Of a stretch of 64,000 nucleotides of DNA, positions 49,131 to 62,271 are shown piece after piece. The stretch is from Xenopus tropicalis. Lineage: Eukaryota > Chordata > Amphibia > Anura > Pipidae. The stretch's first letter is position 1; each line of letters begins with the position of its first letter. The stretch spans positions 6,913,345 through 6,977,344 of the forward strand of contig NC_030683.2 in the NCBI RefSeq assembly GCF_000004195.4. Direction: 5' to 3'. The notes below the pieces were generated by a model. The model worked only from the letters and a program-made list of their open reading frames with translations. It was not told the origin of the DNA and ran no database searches. A program made the translations under genes and the position numbers.

Positions 49131-49849
49131 TTGTATTTATAGTTTATGTATGTGAGTGTATAGCTATATATAGGTTTGTGGGTGCTGGGTTTACTTGGAA
49201 GGGTTGGCTTTTTGTGTAGTAGTGAGTGTAACTGGATGGTAGATGAAAAAGATAATTCTATATCATGGAAACATCTAGCTTAATTAATCATCTGAAGAAG
49301 TATTAGTATTCCTGATGCAAATCCAATCTCCAAAAAATCTTAGGTGCTGCCTCATTATATTCCTGTTTGGAAAATAGATCCCTCCACTGAGTTTAGGCTG
49401 CCGGAACTTAAACATAGCAATCTGGGGCTTCTCCCCCCCCAAATGAATTCATGTAACATTCTGTTTATCAGGGTGAAATCTTTAGGTTTCATATAATAGG
49501 GAGGACTCTGAAGCCTGTAGAGTAATTTGGGAAAATTCAGGTATCATGTTGCTGAGATATGCACGATTAATTGCGCATTAACGGGTTGGTAAGAGACAAA
49601 GTTCAGGGGCACCAGGAGATGCGCCCATTAGTCACATCCGTTATAGACATTTTGCTTCATGTTATAGTTCAGCCTCTCTTTCCCAGTACCCAAGGTACCC
49701 AACCCAGGGCATTCTCATCAGCTCTGATATTGTCAGAATATTCTGCACTGGAGAAATTTCTATTGAATTGTAATTTTGTAGTTCTACATAAATGCCCACT
49801 CTCAAGAAAATAAAGAGACACATTTGGAAAGTGACAAAATATATTTAAT
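49131..49849. other. Intergenic DNA between CR1 fragment and exon 36 of C
   Basis: Matches 15,721-16,439 almost base for base. No ORF with recognisable content and no RNA gene seen. Confidence 0.6.
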
Positions 49850-49855
49850 TTTATT
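49850..49855 (-). promoter_or_regulatory. Fragment C poly(A) signal
   Basis: AATAAA on the minus strand after exon 36 of fragment C, same spacing as in gene B. Confidence 0.7.
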
Positions 49856-49932
49856 ATGTGCAAATACATGGTAACATCTGTGTGATATTTTTGTTCAACT
49901 TAATGAATCTGCTAATGGTGCCTGCTGGGATC

Positions 49933-50792
49933 TCATTTTGCGTTGCCTTTGTCTCCATCTGGGGAGAAACAGAGCCTGGGTGAGTGAGACAGATACTGCC
50001 CATACAGCTATAGGTTACTCTACTAACCTTCATAGAGTTCCCCTGGTTGGAGGAGAAGATACAGAAGAGTAAAAACCATTGATAAAGATCAAAAGATCCC
50101 TGGAGCTGGGCCAAAATGTTTTTGAAATTATGATATCAAGAAGTCAAAATTATAATAAACGAATCTCAAAACTTTGAGATTTGACTTTGAAGATTAAAAG
50201 TGTCTTTTAATTTCCCCCAACATGTATATTATTGGGGGGAGGAATTAAGAAATAGTTGGATTATTTTTGGGTAGATAAGGAGACACACAACTAATCTTCT
50301 ATGGAAGGTTACAATAAAACCCTACTAGAGACCTACAAACATCTGGAAATAGTTATAGAAGTTGGATAGGGAACAAAATCAATACACTGACTAATTTGCA
50401 ATATAGCCACGAGGAGGCCCATTTATCAGCTATTTTTTGTGGTTTTAGTTGGTTTTAAAACTACGATTAAACTCACTTTCTCTAGAACCAATTGGCAACA
50501 GGGCAGCTGTCCATTGACTTCTATATGAACTCAACAACTTTTAATTGGAGACGTTTGTATAAGAGGTTTTTACTAGTTGAGACACACCAGCGATCACAAA
50601 AAAATCATGTTTTTTAACACAAACAATTTGAGATTTAGCTCAAAAAGACACAAATCGTGGGACAAAATAGAATATAAATAAATGCCCCCTGTAGTCTGAA
50701 TGATTGACCCAAACGATGGACGAGGGGTTGAAAATGTAACATTAAAATGGCACAGTTGGGCAGGGTTGCCTTTAATGCTAAGTGTTGTGGTG

Positions 50793-50839
<47 letters not shown>

Positions 50840-50931
50840 GATAGATAAATAGATGTTAGATAGATAGATAGATAGATAGATAGATGAATAGATAGATAGA
50901 TGATTGATAGATAGATGATAGATAGATAGAT

Positions 50932-50979
<48 letters not shown>

Positions 50980-53900
50980 TGGAAGCACATAGCAATGTAT
51001 ACAATATATCTCAACATGGTACTTTATATTACAGACCGGCCATACCCAAACAATAGAAATACATTATTCCAGTCTGTTCTATCTATATATGGAGAGCCAT
51101 TCATTTCAAGAGAATGTATATGAACTCCACAAAACACATGAACTGACATTGGCAGGGGGTTCTTACCAGCGCTGCAGGGGGAGTTGTACTCGGCAACTGT
51201 CTCTTCTCCTGGAAGTGGAGCAAGAACAGCACATAGATATAATGTGAAGATATTATTATACACAGCGCTGTACAGTTTTACAATACAGTTAAGGTTTATA
51301 GAAGGGAGTCACAGTGTAATGAGACAATATAAATATACAGAGATTATGCACCATGTGGTGAGAGACATAGGAGGGAGGAGATTCCTGCCCCATAGAGCTT
51401 ACAATCTAACAGTCAGTGGGATCAGAAACCAACATAGAGAATGATGTGATGTGTAATTAGAATAAGCTGCAATTTCATTAGTTCTCAAAACGATTCCATT
51501 ACCAGTGAGTTATTTCAGTCCAACCCACATTGCACAGAAGGGCAGGGCGGGGGTTGGTTTGACAGATCTCAGCCCATTGTTCACCTTCGTGGCACTAAAT
51601 ATACACAATGGTGTGATCATGATTTGGTTAAATGTGGGGACACGGTGGGGCACAGTGAGGTCTCTATCTTAGTCTATTTTCCTTGTAAACTTTGCAAATC
51701 CCTTACATACATCTTGGGTTGGGGTTTTCTATGTCCAAAAGGGTTTCAGTCCCTGAGGAGCCCCTTACCTGTCTCATAATAATCATAGACCTTCACCGTG
51801 GCCGGCTTTAGGTTCTTCACCTCAATGTCTTGTTCCACCATGAAGGAGAGATGGAGCGGCTCATGTCCCAGCTGGGGGAGAGTGAGGGAGACACCAACAT
51901 CTCACATTGCAAATGGACTTAATAACCATAACAGCATATTTTATTCTTGAGTCTACATGATTGAAAGGTGTAAAGGAAGAGTGAAGTAGAAAGTAATGTT
52001 GGCCCATTAGATGCTACCCAACTTGTGTTTGTCCCTTTGCTCCCAGCGCCCCTAGTGGCTGAATATTCTGCCTATGTGCCCTGCCCATGTGCTGACCCTT
52101 ACACAGTGGGTGAAACTTAGTTGCAAATTGACTTTATTCACAGCCAAAACCAATTTTTTTTCATCCCAAGAACCGGTCACTATGACATTGGAATGATGAC
52201 AAAGACCAGTTCCCTGTGTGGCACCTATATTCAGCTGATTGAAAATGACCCCTATACAGTAGGTACTAGATATTATCCCCATTAAAGTACTATGTGTCAT
52301 GTGATGCCTATTAACATTAGCTGGGGGTATGGACATATGAACATATACACACATATCTATAATACTATGAATCTAACAGTAAAGTTAAAGAGAAGGTCCA
52401 AGTGCTGACCCATGTAACTCTGTTATTTAGCTTTGTGTTTATCTTACTATATCAGGCAGGTCACTATTTAACACAATGCAGAGGAATTAGATACACAGAG
52501 AAAGACCAGTGGGCCCTAAAGTCACTCACCTCATCTAAGTATAATGTCACCATGTCTGTCTGCATCTCACTCCGCTTTATGGTTCTGCTCTTCTCCAGCT
52601 GTGAAAGGAACCCAAGTCTGAGAGCAAAGTCCAACAAAACAAACACTTTGACTACACAGATGTCTGACCCTATTGGTGCAATTCAACCCCCTGAGTAAAT
52701 GGCTCTCAGGCCTCATAATCATTTGTACCCTAATGCATCTAATAGCATAAACACATTTAAAACCCACCCAAGCAGGACACAGGGACTACTAATTGGGCTT
52801 CAGAGAACTGGGACTCACTTCTCTGACTGAGCTCTTCACTGGGATAAATCCAGAGAGCATCTACACTCGATCACCGCCATGTTGGATTTCTCCCGAGATC
52901 CTGTATATCTGCATGAATACAGGGAGAGTCAAACAAAGAACAACTTTATTAGGTAAAGGGATAATACAGTGGGTTCAACTGAACATGAGTCAGTACTGTA
53001 CAGAAGAATATACACTTTAATGTCATATTAAGGTCAGTTACAGTAAAGACATTAAATGGTAATAATTGGCCGTATTCAGGTGAAGGTCCAACAACCTCTT
53101 CTCTATCTAAACAGTAGACAGGACATGGGTATGGGTAGGCAATAAATAGGAACAGCTGGACACAGAGCACTGATTTACACCATATATTAGTGCATCACAT
53201 GGCGTATGTAGCATTAGAAATACAGTAATGGCCAACTGTGGGACAGCCCAGTGTAAGTGTAACAATAAAAAGAGAATACTCACTGGGCAGTCACGCTCAA
53301 CTTCAGCACTTTTAGTGGATCTTGAGGACATTTGTCTGGTTCTGTCTCCACTCGTACCGAGAAGGTGGCGTCACTTCTAGGTGGGGGGATGTTGTATCTC
53401 AGGACAGTCTGTGGGACGAGAACTGAATCAGACTGGGAATCTATCAGATTGAGGAATAGTAAGAGAGTGAGTGTCCCCTCACCTGTACATACACACAGCC
53501 GCTCCCAGTGGCTGACAGAGAGTACTCCCCAGGGATATCTGGCAGTGAGGCTTTCTGTAGCAGGAGCCGGTTAGTCTGATCCACATGGAACTGTTGATGG
53601 AACCCAGTCTTGGAAGTGACTGTGACTGTGACATCTCCCTTGTCAGAGAATGTGGCCTCGGCATACTCAGCAAGAGCCTGTAGAGCTACAACCGTGTCCT
53701 GATAGACGTATAGATAGATAAAGGTGTAGATAGAGGGTGTCGATGATAAAAAAACTAAAACACAAGTTGCCTGATTTGAAAGAGCTGATGATGAAAGTCA
53801 CAAATACACAGACACAAAGTTGAAGGATAAATTTTTAGGAATGAAGATATTTGAGATAAATCGGTGCCTGAGTGAGAATCTCAGTCTGGTGTTGGGAAGA

Positions 53901-55571
53901 TTAGGAAACATTTTTGTTATAAAATGTATTAAAATTGCAGGGTATCACTTAGTACATTCATTTGATGTTTCCCTACAGTTACCTGAGTAGAAGAGAACCC
54001 CCCATAAGGATTTGCTGCTTGCTCACCCAGTTGACTATCTCAGAAGCTTTGCCCAGGTCCTTGTTGGGGCCAGAGAGAAGGGCCACAGCACATAGGAGGT
54101 TAACTCCACCTCGGCTGAGGGAGCGCGGTACCAGTATGGGAGGGCAGAGGGCACTGTGGCAGGTTTCCTCTCCCAGTGTAACTGTCCTTCTGTGGATAGA
54201 AAGGGAACATCTTGCCAGACTAGGCTCCGAGTGCAGAATATATATGTATGCCTGAATTACAACTGCTCCTGTCTTTGCTTTTCCAACCTTATCTCTGCTC
54301 TGTCTTCTCAGCAGGCACAGTAGCATTCCAAATGATTTACCAGCCCATAACATCTAACAACCCCCCCAGCAGTAGCAGTGTGAATTATCTGCAAGTTGGG
54401 CCCAGTCTGGCCAATCATTTTCTTTTCTACTTTTAATGCTGCTCCTCATCCTCCTCTTCTGCCTCATGTTCCTTTATTCAGTGTGGGGGCTGGTAGCCGG
54501 CCAAGAAATGATATTCATCCACTGCCTTCTAGTCCATTTCTAATATTTGCAGTTTCTGAATCGGTTTATTATTTGGGACAGTTTAAGAAACAATGAACCA
54601 AGATAAGGTATATGAGCTGCTCAGTCTTGGTCTCCTACTACTACAAGTTGCAATCTGCTAGGTTCTAAGTGACCAACCATTTTTGTTTAAATGGTGTCTG
54701 GACATGATGAGAAAATGTGAAAACTCACTGGCTGCCTCTGTATGCCCCAGGGAAGCCACATAAATTACAAGTACCACTGTCATCCTTACTGTGATGCCAG
54801 TAGGGGGTATTAAATACATTAGAAGCGCATGGCTGGCGAGTGTAAAAATGTATTGCCACCACTAGAAGTAGAACAATTCAGAGTCTGGTGCAAGTGATCT
54901 GTTTTACCCCACCAGCACTGAACATCTAATGTACTTAATACATCTCAGTGTATAAAGAGTAGATTAAAATGTGACGGCCCATGGTGCACTCTAAAAATAT
55001 CTTTGTTGTTCTGAAATACACAGAGGTAAGAGATGCTACATACCATTCATTACAGCCTTCTCCTCCAGTTTAGCCAGCAGCATCTCCCTGAGTTCAGTAT
55101 CGTTACTCAGAGTGAAAGTGTAGGCCAGCAGAGCCTGGGTGTACACACTGCTCACATCTTTGGCAGCCTTCCTCAGGCAGGATAAAGCATCTGCCACCAC
55201 TGGGTCCTACAGGAAGAGACAGGGGTAACAGGATGTTTGTTCATTGCCTGTACAGAGATAAATGATATAATTATGCCAATATATAGAGCAGAGAGACACC
55301 ATAGCCATGGAGCACCTTGTAGGAAACTAGGTAATAACTTGGGAATAACTTCCTGCATCTGGACCACTTACCTGTACAGATACCCCAGCTTCCAGCAAAG
55401 CCATTGTTACATAAGCAGAGAGAGAGGTTTCATCATCTATTCCTCCCTGTAACACACCACACATGGTGTTGGTACCAGTGATACGGCACAGAAGCCAACA
55501 CTATAACACTTGGTACTGGCAGGTGTATCATGGCTGAATAAGACCTTCATAGCATTATTGAAGAGTCTCCC
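49933..55571 (-). pseudogene. a2m: Fragment C: A2M exons 26 (part) to 36, with frameshifts
   Basis: Near-identical copy of the gene B 3' end. Exons: 26 partial, 55545-55571; 27, 55372-55446; 28, 55044-55206; 29, 53983-54189; 30, 53483-53698; 31, 53284-53408; 32, 52819-52908; 33, 52530-52598; 34, 51769-51871; 35, 51167-51208; 36, 49933-49958. Exon 29 is 207 nt against 209 (two single-base losses) and exon 32 is 90 against 91, so the frame breaks. Exon 26 is cut at about 55571 where the sequence jumps to intron 35-type DNA. Exons 27, 28, 30, 31 and 33-36 keep their lengths; changes in exon 28 (PVVAD) are silent. The frameshifts fall in a stretch rich in one-base deletions also in introns, so assembly error is as likely as true decay. 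Confidence 0.8.
50793..50978. repeat. GATA microsatellite, C intron 35
   Basis: Counterpart of the gene B array, with an extra GATGATAGATA interruption and a different run structure. Confidence 0.95.
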
Positions 55572-56308
55572 GGTTGGAGGAGAAGATACAGAAGAGTAAA
55601 AACCATTGAATAAGATAAAAGATCCCTGGAGCTGGGCCAAAATGTTTTGAAATTATGTATCAAGAAGTCAAAATTATTAAACGAATCTCAAAACTTTGAG
55701 ATTTGACTTTGAAGTTAAAAGTGTCTTTTAATTTCCCCAACATGTATTTTATTGGGGGAGGAATTAAGAAATAGTTGGATTATTTTTGGGTAGATAAGGA
55801 GACACACACTAATCTTCTATGGAAGGTTACAATAAAACCTACTAGAGACCTACAAACATCTGGAAATAGTTATAGAAGTTGGATAGGGAAAAAATAATAA
55901 ACTGACTAATTTGAATATGCCAATCAGCTCACGAGGAGGCCCATTTATCAGCTATTTTTTGTGGTTTTAGTTGGTTTTAAAACTACGATTAAACTCCCTT
56001 TCTCTAGAACCAATTGGCAACAGGGCTGTCCATTGACTTCTATATGAACTCACAACATTTTAATTGGAGACGTTTGTATAAGAGGTTTTTACTAGTTGAG
56101 ACACACCAGCGATCACAAAAAAATCATGTTTTTTAACACAAACAATTTGAGATTTAGCTCAAAAAGACACAAATCGTGGGACAAAATAGAATATAAATAA
56201 ATGCCCCTGTAGTCTGAATGATTGACCAAACGATGGACGAGGGTTGAAAATGTAACATTAAAATGGCACAGTTGGGCAGGGTTGCCTTTAATGCTGTGTT
56301 GTGGTGGA

Positions 56309-56477
56309 TAGATAGATAGATGATAGATAGATAAAAAAAAAATAAGAATAGATAGATAGATAGATAGATGTTAGATAGATAGATAGATAGATAGATAGAT
56401 GAATAGATAGATAGATGATTGATAGATAGATGATAGATTAGATAGATAGATAGATAGAATAGAAAGATAGATAGATA
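56309..56477. repeat. GATA microsatellite, middle fragment
   Basis: Counterpart with an unusual poly(A) break (GATAAAAAAAAAATAAG), in the low-accuracy stretch. Confidence 0.9.
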
Positions 56478-56662
56478 TGGAAGCACATAGCAATGTATAC
56501 AATATATCTCAACATGGTACTTTATATTACAGCCGGCCATACCAAACAATAGAAATACATTATTCCAGTCTGTTCTATCTATATATGGAGAGCCATTCAT
56601 TTCAAGAGAATGTATATGAACTCCACAAAACACATGAACTGACATTGGCAGGGGGTTCTTAC

Positions 56663-58341
56663 CAGCGCTGCAGGGGGAGTTGTACTCGGCAACTGTCTCT
56701 TCTCCTGGAAGTGGAGCAAGAACAGCACATAGATATAATGTGAAGATATTTTATCACAGCGCTGTACAGTTTTACAATACAGTTAAGGTTTATAGAAGGG
56801 AGTCACAGTGTAATGAGACATATAAATATACAGAGATTATGCACCGTGGGGTGAGAGACATAGGAGGGGGAGATTCCTGCCCCATAGAGCTTACAATCTA
56901 ACAGTCAGTGGGATCAGAAACCAACATAGAGAATGATGTGATGTTAATTAGAATAAGTGCAATTTCATTAGTTCTCAAACGATTCCATTACCAGTGAGTT
57001 ATTTCAGTCCAACCCACATTGCACAGAAGGAGGGCGGGGGTTGGTTTGACAGATCTCAGCCCATTGCACCTTCGTGGCATAAATATACACAATGGTGTGA
57101 TCATGATTTGGTTAAATTGTGGGGACACGGTGGGGACAGTGAGAGGGTCTCTATCTTAGTCTATTTTTCCTTGTAAACTTTGCAAATCCCTTACATACAT
57201 CTTGGGTTGGGGTTTCTATGTCAAAAGGGTTTCAGTCCCTGAGAGCCCCTTACCTGTCTCATAATAATCATAGACCTTCACCGTGGCCGGCTTTAGGTTC
57301 TTCACCTCAATGTCTTGTTCCACCATGAAGGAGAGATGGAGCGGCTCATGTCCAGCTGGGGGAGAGTGAGGGAGAACCAACATCTCACATTGCAAATGGA
57401 CTTAATAACCATAACAGCATATTTTATTCTTGAGTCTACATGATTGAAAGGTTTAAAGGAAGAGTGAAGTAGAAAGTAATGTTGGCCCATTAGATGCTAC
57501 CCCAACTTGTGTTTGTCCTTTGCCCCAGCGCCTAGTGGCTGAATATTCTGCTATGCCTGCCATGTGCTGACCTTACACAGTGGGTGAACTGTTGCATTGA
57601 CTTATCACAGCAAACATTTTTTCATCCAGCAACGTATATGATTGGAATGAGAAGACCAGTTCCCTGTGTGGCACCTATATTCAGCTGATTGAAATGACCT
57701 ATACAGTAGGTACTAGATATTATCCCATTAAAGTACTTGTGTCATGTGATGCCTATTAACATTAGCTGGGGTATGGACATATGAACATATACACACATAT
57801 CTATAATACTATGAATCTAACAGTAAAGTTAAAGAGAAGGTCAAGTGCTGACCCATGTAACTCTGTTATTTAGCTTTGTGTTTATCTTACTATATCAGGC
57901 AGGTCACTATTTAACACAATGCAGAGGAATTAGATAACAGAGAAAGACCAGTGGGCCCTAAAGTAACTCACCTCATCTAAGTATAATGTCACCATGTCTG
58001 TCTGCATCTCACTCCGCTTTATGGTTCTGCTCTTCTCCAGCTGTGAAAGGAACCAAGTCTGAGAGCAAAGTCAACAAAACAAACACTTTGACTACACAGA
58101 TGTCTGACCCTATTGGTGCAATTCAACCCCTGAGTAAATGGTCTGGCCTCATAATCATTTGTACCCTAATGCATCTAATAGCATAAACACTTTAAACCAC
58201 CCAAGCAGGACACAGGGACTACTAATTGGGCTTCAGAGAACTGGGACTCACTTCTCTGACTGAGCTCTTCACTGGGATAAATCCAGAGAGCATCTTACAC
58301 TCGATCACCGCCATGTTGGATTTCTCCGAGATCCTGTATAT
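56663..58341 (-). pseudogene. a2m: Middle fragment: A2M exons 32-35 only
   Basis: Exons: 32, 58252-58341 (90 nt, one short); 33, 57972-58040; 34, 57254-57355 (102 nt, one short); 35, 56663-56704 (intact). The piece matches gene B from about 16,635 to 19,695 but ends just before exon 36, so it has no stop or poly(A) signal of its own. Introns carry dozens of one-base deletions relative to gene B, densest around 57,500-57,720. It lies between two abrupt junctions (about 55,571 and 58,550). It may be a true partial duplication, or an uncorrected long-read patch over the collapsed array. Confidence 0.75.
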
Positions 58342-58550
58342 CTGCATGAATACAGGGAGAGTCAAACAAAGAACAACTTTATTAGGTAAAGGGATAATAC
58401 AGTGGGTTCAACTGAACATGAGTCAGTACTGTACAGAAGAATATACACTTTAATGTCATATTAAGGTCAGTTACAGTAAAGACATTAAATGGTAATAATT
58501 GGCCGTATTCAGGTGAAGGTCCAACAACCTCTTCTCTAATCTAAACATAG

Positions 58551-60520
58551 AATCATTTAGCATAAACTTTTTTTTTATTTCATGCTTAAGAACATTAAAT
58601 GAGCTGAGCGCTGTGATTGCCAAACCTCTTCACTTAATTTTGAAAACTATAGGCCTGTTAGTCTGACATCAGTAGTAGGAAAGCTTTTGGAAGGGGTAAT
58701 AAGGAATAGGATAGTTGAATACATTGCAGATCACAATACTATTAGTTTGTGCCAGCATGGTTTTATGCGTAACAGATCTTGCCAGACTAATTTAGTCGCC
58801 TTTTATGAGGAGGTGAGTAGGAACCTTGATGCTGGAATGGCAGTTGATGGGATCTACTTGGACTTTGCTAAAGCGTTTGATACAGTACCTCACAGAAGGT
58901 TAATGATCAAATTAAGGAATATTGGCCTAGAACATAATATTTGTAATTGGATAGAGAACTGGCTGAAGGATAGAGTACAAAGAGTGGGGTAAATGGAACA
59001 TTTTCTAATTGGACCAGTGTGGTTAGTGGGTACCGCAGGGGTCAGTCCTTAGGCCTTTGCTTTTTAACTTGTTTATTAATGACCTGGAGGGGGGCATAGA
59101 CAGTACTGTTTCTATTTCTGCTGATGACACTAAATTGTGCAAAACTATAAGTTCCATGCAGGATGTGCCGCTTTGCAGAGCGATTTGATAAAACTGGAAA
59201 ACTGGGCAGAAAATGGAAAATGAGGGTCAAAATTGGAAGATTATGCACTTTGGTAGAAATAATATAAATGCAAGTTATACACTAAATGGTAGTTTGTTGG
59301 GGGGATCCTTAATGGAGAAGGATCTGGGGTTTTTTGTGGATAACAAGTTGTCTAATGCCAGGCAGTGTCATTCTGTGGCTACTAAAGCAAATAAAGTGCT
59401 GTCTTGTATAAAAAATGGCATTGACTCAAGGGATGAGAACATAATTTTGCCCCTTTATAAGTCCCTGGTAAGGCCTCACCCTGAGTATGGGGGGCAGTTT
59501 TGGGCTCCAGTCCTTAAGAAGGATATTAATGAGCTGGAGAGAGTGCAGAGACTGCAACTAAACTGGTTAAGGGGATGGAAGGGTTAAACTATGGGGTTAG
59601 ACTGTCCAGGTTGGGGTTGTTTTCTCTGGAAAAGAGGCGCTTGCGGGGGGACATGATAACTCTGTACAAGTACATTAGAGGGGATTATAGGCAGATGGGG
59701 GTTCTTTTTTTCCCATGAAAAACAATCAGCCGCACCAGAGGTCACCCTCTTTAGATTAGAGGAACGGAGCTTCCATTTGAAGCAGCGTAGGGGGTTCCTC
59801 ACGGTGAGGGCAGTAAGGTTGGGGAATGCCCTGCCGGGGGATGTTGGGTAGGGGGTTCCTCACGGTGAGGGACAGTGAGGGGGTTGGGGAATGCCCTGCC
59901 GGGGGATGTTGGGTAGAGGGTTCCTCACGGTGAGGGCAGTGAGGGGGTTGGGGAATGCCCTGCCGGGGGATGTTGGGTAGGGGGTTCCTCACGGGTGAGG
60001 GCAGTGAGGGGTTGGGGAATGCCCTGCCGGGGGATGTTGGGGTAGGGGGGTTCCTCACGGTGAGGGCAGTGAGGGGTTGGGGAATGCCCTGCCGGGGGAT
60101 GTTGGTAGGGGGTTCCTCACGGTGAGGGCAGTGAGGGGGTTGGGGAATGCCCTGCCGGGGGATGTTGGGTAGGGGGTTCCTCACGGTGAGGGCAGTGAGG
60201 GGGTTGGGGAATGCCCTGCCGGGGGATGTTGGGTAGGGGGTTCCTCACGGTGAGGGCAGTGAGGTTGGGGAATGCCCTTCCTAGTGATGGGGTAATGGCA
60301 GATTCTGTTAATGCCTATAAGAGGGGGCTGGATGAGTTCTTGAACAAGCAGAATATCCAAGGCTATTGTGATACTAATATCTACAGTTAGTATTAGTGGT
60401 TGTATATATAGTTTATGTATGTGAGTGTATAGCTATATATAGGTTTGTGGGTGCTGGGTTTACTTGGAAGGGTTGAACTTGATGGACTCTTTTTCAACCC
60501 TATGTAACTATGTAATTATA
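58551..60520 (+). mobile_element. CR1-type LINE fragment downstream of D, more intact
   Basis: Same insertion as at B and C but with a longer frame (ISLCQHGFMRNRSCQTN joined to the KAFDTVPHRRL segment) and the 3' end retained (GGTTGAACTTGATGGACTC then TTTTTCAACCC), which is deleted in B and C. It also has about 8 copies of the internal 63-bp repeat. It is still interrupted and not active. Confidence 0.85.
59780..60270. repeat. 63-66 bp minisatellite inside the D-side CR1
   Basis: About 8 copies of GGGGTTCCTCACGGTGAGGG plus CAGTGAGG...GATGTTGGGTAG. B and C have two. A proline-rich 142-codon frame on the minus strand is a by-product. Confidence 0.9.
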
Positions 60521-61185
60521 TGTACAAATAAAGAAGGAGTTGGCTTTTTGTGTAGTAGTGAGTGTAACTGGATGGTAGATGAAAAAGATAATTCTATATC
60601 ATGGAAACATCTAGCTTAATTAATCATCTGAAGAAGTATTAGTATTCCTGATGCAAATCCAATCTCCAAAAAATCTTAGGTGCTGCCTCATTATATTCCT
60701 GTTTGGAAAATAGATCCCTCCACTGAGTTTAGGCTGCCGGAACTTAAACATAGCAATCTGGGGCTTCTCCCCCCCAAATGAATTCATGTAACATTCTGTT
60801 TATCAGGGTGAAATCTTTAGGTTTCATATAATAGGGAGGACTCTGAAGCCTGTAGAGTAATTTGGGAAAATTCAGGTATCATGTTGCTGAGATATGCACG
60901 ATTAATTGAGCATTAACGGGTTGGTAAGAGACAAAGTTCAGGGGCACCAGGAGATGCGCCCATTAGTCACATCTGTTATAGACATTTTGCTTCATGTTAT
61001 AGTTCAGCCTCTCTTTCCCAGTACCCAAGGTAACCAGCCCAGGGCATTCTCATCAGCTCTGATATTGTCAGAATATTCTACACTGGAGAAATTTCGTATT
61101 GAATTGTAATTTTGTAGTTCTACATAAATGGCCACTCTCAAGAAAATAAAGAGACACGTATGGAAAGTGACAAAATATATTTAAT

Positions 61186-61191
61186 TTTATT
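61186..61191 (-). promoter_or_regulatory. Gene D poly(A) signal
   Basis: AATAAA on the minus strand after exon 36 of gene D, same spacing and context as in genes B and C. Confidence 0.7.
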
Positions 61192-61268
61192 ATGTGCAAA
61201 TACACGGTAACATCTGTTTGATGTTTTTGTTCAACTTAATGAATCTGCTAATGGTGCCTGCTGGGATC

Positions 61269-62136
61269 TCATTTTGCGTTGCCTTTGTCTCCATCTGGGG
61301 AGAAACAGAGCCTGGGTGAGTGAGACAGATACTGCCCATACAGCTATAGGTTACTCTACTAACCTTCATAGAGTTCCCCTGGTTGGAGGAGAAGATACAG
61401 AAGAGTAAAAAACCATTGATAAAGATCAAAAGATCCTGGAGCTGGGCCAAATGTTTTTGAAATTATGATATCAAGAAGTCAAAAATTATTATAAACGAAT
61501 CTCAAACTTTGAGATTTGACTTTGAAGATTAAAAGTGTCTTTTAATTTCCCCCAACATGTATTTTATTGGGGGGAGGAATTAAGAAATAGTTGGATTATT
61601 TTTGGGTAGATAAGGAGACACACAGCTAATCTTCTATGGAAGGTTACAATAAAACCCTACTAGAGACCTACAAACATCTGGAAATAGTTATAGAAGTTGG
61701 ATAGGGAACAAAATCAATAAACTGACTAATTTGCAATATAGCCAATCAGCTCACGAGGAGGCCCATTTATCAGCTATTTTTTGTGGTTTTAGTTGGTTTT
61801 AAAACTACGATTAAACTCACTTTCTCTAGAACCAATTGGCAACAGGGCAGCTGTCCATTGACTTCTATATGAACTCAACAACTTTTAATTGGAGACGTTT
61901 GTATAAGAGGTTTTTACTAGTTGAGACACACCAGCGATCACAAAAAAATCATGTTTTTTAACACAAACAATTTGAGATTTAGCTCAAAAAGACACAAATC
62001 GTGGGACAAAATAGAATATAAATAAATGCCCCCTGTAGTCTGAATGATTGACCCAAACGATGGACGAGGGGTTGAAAATGTAACATTAAAATGGCACAGT
62101 TGGGCAGGGTTGCCTTTAATGCTAAGTGTTGTGGTG

Positions 62137-62181
<45 letters not shown>

Positions 62182-62220
62182 ATAGATGTTAGATAGATAG
62201 ATAGATAGATAGATAGATGA

Positions 62221-62271
<51 letters not shown>

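Noticed and set aside
59756..60184. 142-codon proline-rich minus-strand frame
   Set aside because: By-product of the 63-bp repeat inside a dead CR1.
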